A stretch of DNA of 64,000 bases from Siphonodentalium dalli (lineage: Eukaryota > Mollusca > Scaphopoda > Gadilida > Siphonodentaliidae). The notes under the pieces were generated by a model, which saw only the letters and a program-made list of their open reading frames with translations, was not told where the DNA came from and made no database searches. A program made the translations under genes and the position numbers. Positions 27,301 to 39,300 of this stretch are shown one piece after another. Each line of letters opens with the position of its first letter. The first letter of the stretch is position 1. The stretch is from NCBI GenBank assembly GCA_032622095.1, contig CP136061.1:189046369-189110368 (forward strand). The letters run 5' to 3'.

Positions 27301-30300
27301 GTATTTGCATTTCACTTTTATGTTTTGATTTTGGTATGGGGGATATATAGTCGGAAAAAGAGTTTATGGTCAGCGTCAAGAAATATGGTCAATCGGGCAC
27401 AACTATTTTGTGTTTGCTTAAACTTGATGTTCAATATGACTTTTATCTCACATTCTCATTAAAGTTCATGATTTAGCAACATAGCAAGCTGTTCCCCAAC
27501 TTATTATGACTCTCTGTAACTGGTAGTGCCTGTTTTGTCCAGTTGTTTTGGACTAATTGCTATATGTTAAGCGATTGCATACTGAAACCGAGGTTTTTTT
27601 ACCCAAAAAAAAAGAAACCGAAACGTAAATTATATAACCTCCCAACACTAATTGTAATCATTAAAGTTGTCGGTGATGATTCATTTTGACAAGCATATAT
27701 CTGAATTACAGCTTGAAGATAAATTTATCTGAGATACGGCAATGCACTGTATTTTCTTATACATTAAGACTTGAAATATGCTTCAGGATCCCAGAACCTT
27801 ATTTTTTATGAAGAATCCATTCAATCATGTTTTCTCAGCTAAATTTAAGTTTTTCAGCAAATAAAATATTTATAAAATGAAATGTTCTTAAAATTATGAG
27901 AAAATGAATAGCCCCGTAATCCAAACAAGTTGCATTTTTTTCATGCAAAAAATTGAGGTTACTCGCGTGTAGGTATGTTAGAATTGTCGTATTCTTTCAG
28001 GCTGAGAAGAAACAAAATAAAACCATAACTTATTACTCAATTATCCGAAGATAAAAAGTTGAGTGATGAGCCTGAATACATAAGATTCTTTCACTGTTAC
28101 CACGTTTGTTTGTAGCACTGTTGTTAACCGGTTGACCATACTTCAACCAGTTGCAGACAATAACCAGTTGTCAACCGGATATCCTGCTATCCGTTTTTGC
28201 ACTACAGCCAAGGCTCAAAAACTTCAGGCCTTTTTGAAAATATGCTCCTGAATGCAAATGAAGCTATGGGCAAGTCTGTTAGATTAAAAGAGGCAAATTG
28301 TAATCATTATAATTATCTGTGATGATTCATTTTGGCAAGCATATATCTGAATTACAGCTTGAAGATAAATTTATCTGAGATACGGCAATGCATTGTCAAC
28401 CTCCTATACGTTTGTGTTCTATACAAATGCTCGACAATCTTGAATCGCCTACAGATATGGAATGAGCACAATTTTAAATATATTTTCTTATACATTAAGA
28501 CTTGAAATATGCTTAAAGATATGGTAAGCGTTGGCAGTGGGTAGTCACATCTGTTAAAACTGCCATAAACAGAAAGAATATTAGAATATTATATTATAGG
28601 TAAATTTTGATCTTATACCAATAATAAGTATCGCGTAAATTGCCTGTTATTGTCATGTGAGTACTATGTGTTATGTAAACAAACAACATGTTATGTAAAC
28701 AAAGAGGATGCGATAAGCAAAACGCTTTACACTGGGAAGACCCCCCCAAGTTAACTTTGGTTAAAAATGACACCAAGTTGTTTACCACATAACGGTATAG
28801 TGTTTGTCTAATCCCTGCCTCTCAAGACTTCAGTGTTGAATGGGTCATCATGAATCCCTCTTCTAAAAAATTGCCTCTGTGTTGAGTGTTTTGCTTATCA
28901 CAAATAAACAAATGCTCAGCTCACACAACGTGTGTTTTGTGGATAATATCGCATTTATACTATCATTATCCTATTCTATTAGTCTATTCTTGAGGAAATT
29001 TGAAATTTTCATAATTTTGTAACTGTTATTTTCTAAATTATAACATGTAACAAAGGCCATTCGTGCCTTTTAGGATCCCGGGACCCATTTTTTTTGTGTG
29101 CAAGAATCCATTAAAGGAGTACAGTAGACTAAATCCGACCATTTATGGACCATCTATTTTTATTCTCAACAGAATATGTGCAACAAACAAATGAATTTGA
29201 GCCATGGATGAGTGCAAAATACAATTGTGCTCTATGAATGGTGCAAACAACATGGTAATTATAATGAAAATGAATTTATGACTGAGAGTCATAAATTAAA
29301 CTAAATGGCCAGATTTAGGGTACAGTACCCTTTTAAATCATTATTTAACATACTTGTGTGTATTCTCTGCTGAATTTAAGTTTTTCAACAAGTAAACATT
29401 TATAAAATGAATTGTTCTTAAAATTATGAGAAAATTATTAGCCATGTGATCCAAACAAGTTGCATTTTTTCATGCAAATTTTTTTTAACTTCATGCATAA
29501 AAATTAGTTAAATGCTGGTAGGTATGTTAGAATTGTCCTATCCTTTCAGGCTGAGAAGAAAAAGGAAACAAAACCACCACTCATTACTCAATTATCAGAA
29601 GATAAAAAGTTGAGCGATGAGCCTTTGGAGAAGTGTGTTCTGGATCGATTCACTGCTGATTTCACTTCAGGTATGTCTCATTTAGGGCATTATCCCTTTC
29701 CCCAATATGCGGATTACCAACATCACTGCCCACAGCAAACACTGATAGGTGATAACGTCACCATCCCAGCCTACGCAACTATTTTACGATGTCAATATAT
29801 TGAAAAGAAATTGGTATTTATGTTACATCATTGATGTTTAACTTCATCTAAATTCATATCCACTGAGTTGTGAATGTCAAATCCCCCACAGTATGGTATG
29901 ATAAATATTTAATTAGGTTTTATATATGATATTTAAAACAAAATAATATAAACAACAAACAATTGGTAAGTTTGTTATCAAAAATGTTTTCATCGTTTGC
30001 AAATCCAACAAAATTGTGTGATTTTTTCAATGCTTTAAGCAAATTCCATGTGGTGTAATCATACATAAATAAGCAATCAAGTAGCATATTAAATCCAGTA
30101 TATTTACATGTGAATGCAGTTACAGATGTCTGCTTTATTAGTCATACAAATCCATATTTCATCACTGATAACAACAGTATGTGTAGGTCTACAAATTGTT
30201 TATTTCTGACCCTGTCTTACAGGCTAAATTTCACCTTGACGACACAACAATCAGCCGATGAGCTTATGACGTAAAATTAATTAAAATCCTTTGTGTCCAT

Positions 30301-33300
30301 TAATACAGCCAAGAAATGTAATTTCTCCCAGTATAATTTTGATAAAGCATACTCAATATAAAATGGCAAGATTATTCTTAAAATGCAGATACAGAAATGT
30401 GATCAATCATATTTTGTAAATGGTGAGCTATGTGGTGGTCATTTTCACCTTGCTGCATATTGACGCATCAATTCAAATAAAACAAAACAACCCCTCAGAA
30501 CCTCATAAACCTAACACAAGTACTTTGAGGTTCACCCAGTGATGATATCGCACATTTCCATTCGTTGATCTTCATCGTAAATTGTCAAGTCATTTTAACA
30601 AGATTGAATGGCTATTTAGCTCGATAAAAATAGTTTCCTTTGCACGGGGCGTCATGTGCCCCGCGAGAATCGGTTCGAAATATGCAGACGACCCAGCGCG
30701 AAATCGCCGTGTCTCGGCGCCCTTCCGGTCACAAATGTCAGGGTCGGCTCCAAACTTGAATTAAACAGCGACAAAGGTGAGTTAATGCAGAATATAACAC
30801 ACAATGCATACTCCACAATGATTACTAGTATCGAATCAGTAGCTTTTATGAAGTATTATGCGATAAGATTTGTTTATTTTACATGTCTACAAAGTCATTA
30901 TTTCCAAGTGCATTTTCAATGAAATATTCCACCGATTTCCACAAGTGATTAACCGCAATTCTGGAAGCTACGCTTGAGTATACTGTTGCTCAATGTTAGA
31001 TACATACATTTCCTAGCTCCCAAACCACAAGTAAGTTTAGTATTATACTTGTATGCCACAAAAAATGAATCTTAAAATGACCCGAAAATGTCACGGTTCC
31101 CTTCCGGTCAACTGTTAGCATTTGGGTTCGCATCGTTTTGACCATGCCCCAGTTCCGAATCTGCACGTATTTAGTTTTCGCATTATTTGACCAGTATTTT
31201 TGTGCTCGTTGGAGACTTATCACGCATATTTTATTTCCATATTTACTAGTAATGACTAGCACCACATATAACACTATTTATACGGCAATATCTTGTTAAA
31301 TGCACCTTGCTATAGGCGACTTCGAAGCACGAACTATTATTTTATTTATAAGGATGTCGTTTTTATGTGTAAACAATAAGTGGGAATACATATACACACC
31401 TGGCATTGATCCGATATGACTCGTGTTACGTACACTTCGCTAAAATCATAATAGGCCTACTGTCTACATTATATAATGTATCGTCTCAAACTTACACAAG
31501 TTTGTTTCTGTTAACTGACCGAATAATGGTTGTTTATGCCTTTTGGTGGCTTCATATACATGTCCAAGCATACACCATGCATATTGCATAGCAGGATTTA
31601 AATTCATTTAACTTGACAAATCTGACACCCAAGTAGTGGTGGACTTTTAGAGATCTTTAAATAGGCCTACGAGCACATATCCGCGTGAAGCACAGATTGT
31701 CCCAGCTCTGATGAATGTTATAAGTGCAAAACAGAAGGCTGTGACCGGTATTTTTTATAACAAGTCGGACCTCATGGCACACGGAAGTGCACATCAAGAG
31801 CCGATAGACAATTACAGATGTGCTACTTGCCAGAAAGAGTTTCGACACAAAAAGAGTATGGTGAAATATTGCAAAAGTTGCAAGGTGCCGAGATTACAAT
31901 GCGTTGATTGTACCGAAACGTTCGCGTCGTCTCAAAACTTGTCAGATCATGCTAACAGCATGCACAAGGGGCGGCTATATGTGTGTTCATGTGGCAAGCA
32001 GTACAAATGGAGGTCGTCATATTCTAGACACAGGCGTTCTGCTGGCCATCTGGTTCATGGCACAAATTGACGACCTCCATTTGTATTGTTTGCCACATAT
32101 GCAAGTGTTATATGTACATTATTGTGCATAGTTTAGTTTTAGTTTTAGTATGAAGTTTTTTTATATATATATGCAGTATTATGCAAGTTTTAGTTTTAGT
32201 ATATGAAGATTCATATAATATAATTATATATGTTTTTATGTTTATGTATAGATATGGTACTTCAGCTGTATGTGGGTATACATACATAATTCATTGAATT
32301 ATGTTTTATTAAAGGTCAGACTAGATGTCTCAATTATTTTAATGATATGTTGCCAGTGTGCAGTGAATACATTAATACCTCCAAATGGTCATTTATATAA
32401 AGTATAATATAAAATCCAGGGCATATGTATAATGTAAGACCAGAACAATTATCTTTTCAGTCAGATTGTTGTCTTGTTTTTCTTAGTGGGCAAGGACAAA
32501 CAAAGCAATCTGCATTATAATAAACATCCATTTATTCATGTAGTGGGTGATCTCCTCTTATAAACTTTCTCATCAATGTGTTAAACAGTAATACAACCAT
32601 AGCTCAATTCAACTAAATACATAGTTCAATTAGTCAGAATGTCTCATTTGTTAGATTAGCCGTAAGTGTGCGGATTTCCTCCACCATTAAAACTGGCAAT
32701 GTCGTGATATGGCCTTAGTGGCTAAAGCGACATAAAACCCCAATCAATCAATCAATCAATCAATCATTTGTTCAAAATAAATATGGATACAATCACACTC
32801 ATCACTACTTAGGCTATATATGTTCCCAGAAATGACGCAGCATTTCCCTAATGATGATCATGCATTATGTGCGTATAGAATAAAGTTCCACGTTTAAATT
32901 GGGAGTCTGTGTTAAATTTGTTCAATACAAATCAGTAATGGTGATCATCTGTATTATCATCAAAATGCTTTTGTATTTGAACCAGAATAGTCTACGTATT
33001 TCAATTTAAAAAGTTAACTGCCTGTATAGTTGTCAAATCGTAGTCCTACATTATGTGTCTGTATAAATATATCCTATAAACACGAATACAAACTGAAGTA
33101 AATGTTAGGACCTCGATTATAATTATATAACCACGTGAATCCGTCCATTTGGAAACAGGAATCCTGCTATGCAATATGCATGGTGTATGCTTGGACATGT
33201 ATATGAAGCCACCAAAAGGCATAAACAACCATTATTCTGTCAGTTAACAGAAACAAACTTGTGTAAGTTTGAGACGATACATTATATAATGTAGACAGTA

Positions 33301-36300
33301 GGCCTATTATGATTTTAGCGACGTGTACGGAACACGAGTCATATCGGATCAATGCCAGGTGTGTATATGTATTCCCACTTATTGTTTACACATAAAAACG
33401 ACATCCTTTTAAAAATAATAATAGTTCGTGCTTCGAAGTCGCCTATAGCAAGGTGCATTTAACAAGATATTGCTGTATAAATAGTGTTATATGTGGTGCT
33501 AGTCATTACTAGTAAATATGGAAATAAAATATGCGTGATAAGTCTCCAACGAGCACGAAAATACTGGTCAAATAATGCGAAAACTAAATACGTGCAGATT
33601 CGGAACTGGGGCATGGTCAAAACGATGCAAACCCAAATGCTAACAGTTGACCGGAAGGGAACCGTGACATTTTCGGGTCATTTTAAGATTCATTTTTTGT
33701 GCATACAAGTATAATACTAAACTTACTTGTGGTTTGGGAGCTAGGAAATGTATGTATCTAACATTGAGCAACAGTATACTCAAGCGTAGCTTCCAGAATT
33801 GCGGTTAATCACTCGTGGAAATTGGTGGAATATTTCATTGAAAATGCACTTGGAAATAATGACTTTGTAGACATGTAAAATAAACAAATCTTATCGCATA
33901 ATACTCCATAAAAGCTACTGATTCGATACTAGTAATCATTGTGGAGTATGCATTGTGTGTTATATTCTGCATTAACTCACCTTTGTCGCTGTTTAATTCA
34001 AGTTTGGAGCCGACCCTGACATTTGTGACCGGAAGGGCGCCGAGACACGTGCGATTTCGCGCTGGGTCGTCTGCAGATTTCGAACCGATTCTCGCGGGGC
34101 ACATGACGCCCCGTGCTTTGTGTATATCTGAGATATCAAACTAAATATAAGCTATCAAGACATCTTTACTAAAAATAAATCGCATTGCGACAGAGGTTGT
34201 ACGTGTTACCTTGACCCTGATGATGCAATTGCGAAAATATATCAGTGAATGGTGTGGTGTGCTGAATAAGCCATTAAAGTTGACTAATATAAATATTATT
34301 TGGCATACACACAACTTGAAATAAGGACATACTAATAGTGTGAAGTTAGTTCGATGAAAATGATAAATATGTCTTGAACAGTATTGATAAAATTGAATTT
34401 GGCACTCAGCTTAAATTAAGATGGATGTGTTTTCATGAGCACCTCTCATGGCTATTCAATAAATTTGAAATAATGCTAAAAATATTTGATATAAATAACT
34501 GAAAAGCTTTTAGATTATATAAACAAAATTGACCATAAACATTTTTCTCATTTCTGCGGGAAGTCCCAGTCAAGTTTGAACTTTGGTCAATCCGACAATT
34601 TCTGATTGAGGGATTTGTGCCCCTTTTTGACTTTGAATTATTTTGTTGGCTAGATGATAACTAAAATATTTCTGTGACAATGTTTAGGAAGATTTTCTCT
34701 GTATCGAAACCTGACTTATTGGCTCTTTTGTGCTTGCAGCTTGTTTGATTTTGTTGGATACGTTGCCAGAATGTGTTTACAGAGTATGTGACCTGCTGTT
34801 GGTTGTCACTCACAGAAATGGAATGGACTGGCAGAAACAAATTCTCAGAACTGTTGTGCAAGAGGTATTACAATGAATATTATATTCTGTTTAAAACTTA
34901 CCTAAAAAAAAACTATCCCTGAAATATATTACATCAAAATCAGAAAGTTGTTTGTAGTACCGGTAAAGAGAATTAACCTCAACATTCTTTCTTCTTAGTA
35001 AAATTTGGATGTTTTAAAAGCAGCATCTTCCCTCAGACTTTCAGCATACAGCCCTAACCATTTTTAACATGTTGACTGCCAACGCTCATTCAATTACATG
35101 CAAAAAGTACGAGATAACTCGTAGTCGGCAGTCAATGTGTTAAAGGAAGACTGTACCTAAATTCAGCCATTTATGAGGCCATCTCCTATACTCAACAGAA
35201 ATTATCCAATAAAAGAATTAATATGAGTCAAGAATGAGAGTTAAATACACTCAGGTTCATAAAGAATCACATATAACAACATGATAATTATAATGAAAAT
35301 GTGTAAAAGGCCTAAGCCATTTACTCATTTTCATTATAATAACCATGTTGTACATCATTCGTTGAGTACATTAGTGTATGTTGAATTCATTCGTGACTCA
35401 AATTCATTCATTTGTTGCATATTTTATTTTAATAGAGCACTGTAGGAGACGGATTATACAGTGGCTGGATTTATGTACAGTCTCCCTTTAACCCTTTTCC
35501 CAACAGCTCATGTAGTTAAACCACTTCATATAGCCAACGTCACCAGGTATGAAGGTAATTACATTAGCCAACAGGAATTTGACGTTATAATATCATTGGG
35601 TGTTTCCCCACACTGGCCACAGGTATATGTGCCATGTGTATCAAAAACTATCATCCAATGTGCAACAACAAACATGCTTTCACTTAAGTGTCATACGATA
35701 ATGGACACAAACCAGTCGACGAACCAAATATGTGCATATAAACAACCGTTTATCCTCATTTTATCACACATGTTAGTCAAAAATGACAATTTATGCAAAT
35801 TTACGGTATGCCTATGCGAGTATGTCCTTTAAGTTTGTTTACCCACGGACTCGTGTCCTGATTGGAAAAAAAATAATTCATGATTTTTGAAAACAAAGCG
35901 TATTATAAATAAAATAATTAAACCAAATGTCTTTATATTTGATGTGCATTAATCATATAAACCATGATTTGACAAAAGTCGTAAAAAGACTTCCGATAAA
36001 AGAGCAAATTATTAGCAATTACGTCACGTTGCTTTGTGAAAGTTTGTAAATTTTCGTGCAAAAACCACATGTTCAAAGGTCACTTTTTGTTGATTCTATG
36101 AATGTTTTCATTGACAACCAATGACATCAATGATTAGAAGTTTGAACTGATTTCATTGGCTCAAGTTTAGGGGTGGAGTTTCCCCATTGATGCTAATTAG
36201 ATGACAGAAAACGAGCGCGAATTGTTCAAAATGGCAGTGGGCTAACTTAGTTAGACGTCGCCAGTAGGTGCTCGAATGTGTCGCTTGGGATATTCTTTGT

Positions 36301-39300
36301 TTTATCGACATTGCGTTGATATAAGTACCCTATTACTTTATACTCGGTAATTATATATGCATACACACAAAGAAGCTTCCCAAGATGAATTTGAGATATC
36401 TGCATGTCAACTGTAAACTCGCCTTTATTTAGAAGCACCCGCATTGGGCTGACTTGATGTCAAACCAGGAGATATTGACTTTTTTTTTATTGATTTCTTT
36501 CTCGATCGATAAGGGTCGATGGTCTTTTGCGCGGTATATTTGAAATCTTGGAACAGATGGATATATAAAAGTAATATCTCATCAATTTATTATACTAAAT
36601 TTGGAGATAATAGATATAAAAAAGTTTTAATTAATTATGTGTTCAGAATCCCGCCGATAGCACAACAACGGCCGCGTCCGTAGTTACATTACATTAATTT
36701 ACAACCGGAAATAATATTATGATGCTCAGACATAACCTGATTTCGCAGAGTAAATTTGTGCAATAAAAGCAGAAAGATCCACTTTGAGTCATCAATTTGG
36801 AATTGCAATGTTTGAGTTCTCAACAACAATTGTGACACTTAATGAATATGTTTCACAACATTTGGTTTGTGGAGAAGTTCACCTACATTAAATATTGAGA
36901 CAAATTTCCTCTTCGTCGAAAATTCGCTACCAGTGAACCACGTGTTTCTGTTTCGTTTGTTTTCATTTTGTCAGCCAATACGAGACTGAGTAAATACTCT
37001 ATGTCAACATTTTGTAATATTGAGGAAGGCAAGGTGGAAATACGTGCCTTCATTATGATGTTAGTCCATTAAAAAAAATATTATAAAAATCTTTTTTTAC
37101 GGGTGAAGTGACAATCATAATGGAACTCGACAGGAAAAACATCCCAATGGCCAGTTCCGCAACTGTCACGCTGAGATTTTGCTTAGCTGTGGTCGATTTA
37201 ATTACGACTGGGAAAAATGTTCATATTGCACTATCTGGAAATATAAAATCCCCACCTAAGAAATAATACATAATCCAATATAAATATAAATTTTCAGGTG
37301 TCATATTTTACATAGATTACCCTCGGGGCTACGCATAACGCAATCAACAAGGAAGCGTCTCTGACAACAACATTCGTTTTCGTCGAAACCACGTGTTTCT
37401 ATTTCGTTTGTTTCAATTTTGTTGGCCAAAACAGTATTCTAAGTAAACATTTTGCAAATCTAAAGCCTAGCAAAGGAAGAAAGGATTTAATATGTGCCCT
37501 TCATGATCTTAACCATCAGCGGAACAAAACACAATCAATGTAAATCGTCATTATAACTCTTTATTCGAGGCTCAAATCCGAGTGTTGAAAATGCAAAAAT
37601 TAAAGACGTCAAAAGACGATATGGACGCTACAACAAAAGACGATACGGATGCTACAACAAAAGACGATACGTTGGAATAAGGGTTAACTAAATACTTGTT
37701 ATTAGACAAATCAATGATTGAGGAAGGATTTTAAATTTATTTTTTTATTTCCGATAACCAGGGATGTGATTATATAATTCTAGCCCCGAGTGCCAAGCTT
37801 AACATGAAGTTTTGAATCCACTTGAAAACAGTTTGTTAAATATTTCAAATTAACCAATGAAAAATTGCTCTGCTATTGTATTGAGTTTCAGTATCGGAAC
37901 ACCTGACCCATTTCTTATTAAAAAAAAAATGTGGGATCAATGAATAAGGATTCCTACTCAAAGGAACCTATTAAAGACAACCAAATGCCACCTATATTGT
38001 GTTAAATATATGTCAGCCATCACCATCAGTTGTGATACCATACTACGGGTATACTTGAACCCCAGTTGGATTGAATGAAACGATACATGAGCATATGTTT
38101 GTACCATTTCCAAATGTATTCCTCTTTTTGAAATAACTATTATCAAGTCCGATATCGGTTTTTAATCAAGTTTTCTTTAAAATGTTTCTCAATTCCCGAT
38201 GCTGTTTGGAGATTATCAAAGGTTCGGCATCTCCCAAGCCTCCTGTTTTAGAAAGAGGCAAAACAACTTAAGTAATGTGGAGATCTCTAGGTGGTTGCAT
38301 TTCCTATTTTCGTTATATGTTTAGCATTTGGTATTAAGCACACCCAATAAATTTTACAAACTCGTTGAAAAATATAGTATCTGCATGTAGTATCATTTAT
38401 TTTTAGCTCAACTTACTTTGTAAGTTTGCGCTATTGCCATGGTTTGGCGTCCGTGTGTGCGTGTAGCCGTGTGTCCGTCAACAATTTCCTTTGGCGCGGG
38501 CTACAGATTGTAGCTTTGGTCGGAATTTTATGAAATTTGTAATGGATGTTAACAATGACATGTAGATGGGAACGAGTCATTTTGGTGTCGTTCGGCCGAA
38601 AAACATGGCCGCCAGCAGCCATCTTGGATTTTACTCTTTGCATGACTAAATCCTTTGGCGTGGGCTACAGGTTGTACCTTTGGTCTGATGTTTATGAAGT
38701 TTGTCATGAATGTTGCCATTGACATGTAAATGGGAACTAGTCATTTTGGGGTCGTTCGGCCAAAAAACATGGCACCAGCAGCCATCTTGGATTTTACTCT
38801 TAGCATGACTAAATCCTTTGGCACTGGTTAGACATTTCAATTAGCACCTTTCCTATTCCTCCATTTTCTGTCAGCCATTAAATTATTCCCCTACCTAAGT
38901 TGAGCTACAGTGTCATTGACACTCATTTTTCTGCTTGTCTACAAATCTATGCTGCGCCTTTAAAATTGGATTAAAACCGGTATCGGACTTTATAATAGAA
39001 AGAAAGATGGACCATTCCGATATATATCTTTAGGTAACAATACACAATTTCCAGCAACTTTAGGCGGGGGTAGTGTAGTTCAAATCTATGCTGAGTCATT
39101 ATCCTTGGTGTAAGCTGAAGCTCGTGGTGTAAAACACTATGCGTATATTTTGTTTATGCCACGATCTTTACAATGCGATGGATAAACACTTTTCCGTTCA
39201 AATTGTATGGAGAAAGTTTAATCCACTCTGCGAAGTTTATGCCACGATCTTTACAATGCGATGGATAAACACTTTTCCGTTCAAATTGTATGGAGAAAGT

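Larger units (their letters stand above)
21932..29549 (+). other. Intron 11 (7.6 kb) with duplicated exon 12 blocks
   Basis: 21932-23340 is AT-rich and unrecognised. Then come a possible inverted-repeat element (23346-24364), a family D element (24503-25015), four copies of a block carrying a U27-like snoRNA, two of them with a broken copy of exon 12, an inserted element (26415-27655) and a TTAA MITE (29111-29336). Confidence 0.8.
25280..29549 (+). repeat. Tandemly duplicated intron 11 blocks (4 copies)
   Basis: A unit runs from aaaacatgcccctgaa through gggcaagtctgttaga, the U27-like snoRNA, caatcttgaatcg, cattaagacttgaaat and tttataaaatgaa to the exon 12 acceptor. It occurs at about 25.28, 25.74, 27.62 and 28.23 kb. 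Block 1 lacks the exon, blocks 2 and 3 carry truncated exon copies, and block 4 reaches the intact exon but is interrupted by unrelated sequence (28520-29070) and a TTAA MITE. Confidence 0.85.
30642..34116. mobile_element. DNA element with two 957-bp inverted arms
   Basis: The left arm 30642-31598 and right arm 33160-34116 are inverted copies of equal length (957 bp) and high identity. Both outer ends read gcacggggcgtcatgtgccc and inner ends tgcatagcaggatt. TTT flanks both ends as a possible 3-bp target duplication. The 1.56 kb centre holds a C2H2 zinc-finger ORF and a short (AATC)n-tailed repeat. No known transposase is recognised, so the superfamily is open. A 3-bp duplication is compatible with CMC or Academ types, among others. 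Confidence 0.82.
29671..34739 (+). other. Intron 12 (5.1 kb)
   Basis: 29671-30640 and 34120-34560 are AT-rich with nothing recognised. 30642-34116 is the long inverted-repeat element. A single core unit (about 34560-34680, 'gggatttgtgcccctttttgac') precedes exon 13. Confidence 0.8.

Noticed and set aside
30996-33714. Paired ORFs on opposite strands (for example 30996-31274 and 33484-33714) as two related genes
   Set aside because: They are the two inverted arms of one element. No domain is recognised and differences do not favour synonymous sites by eye.
34211-34277. TGATGATG ... CTGA looking like another C/D snoRNA in intron 12
   Set aside because: No closing stem outside the boxes and no recognised rRNA complementarity.
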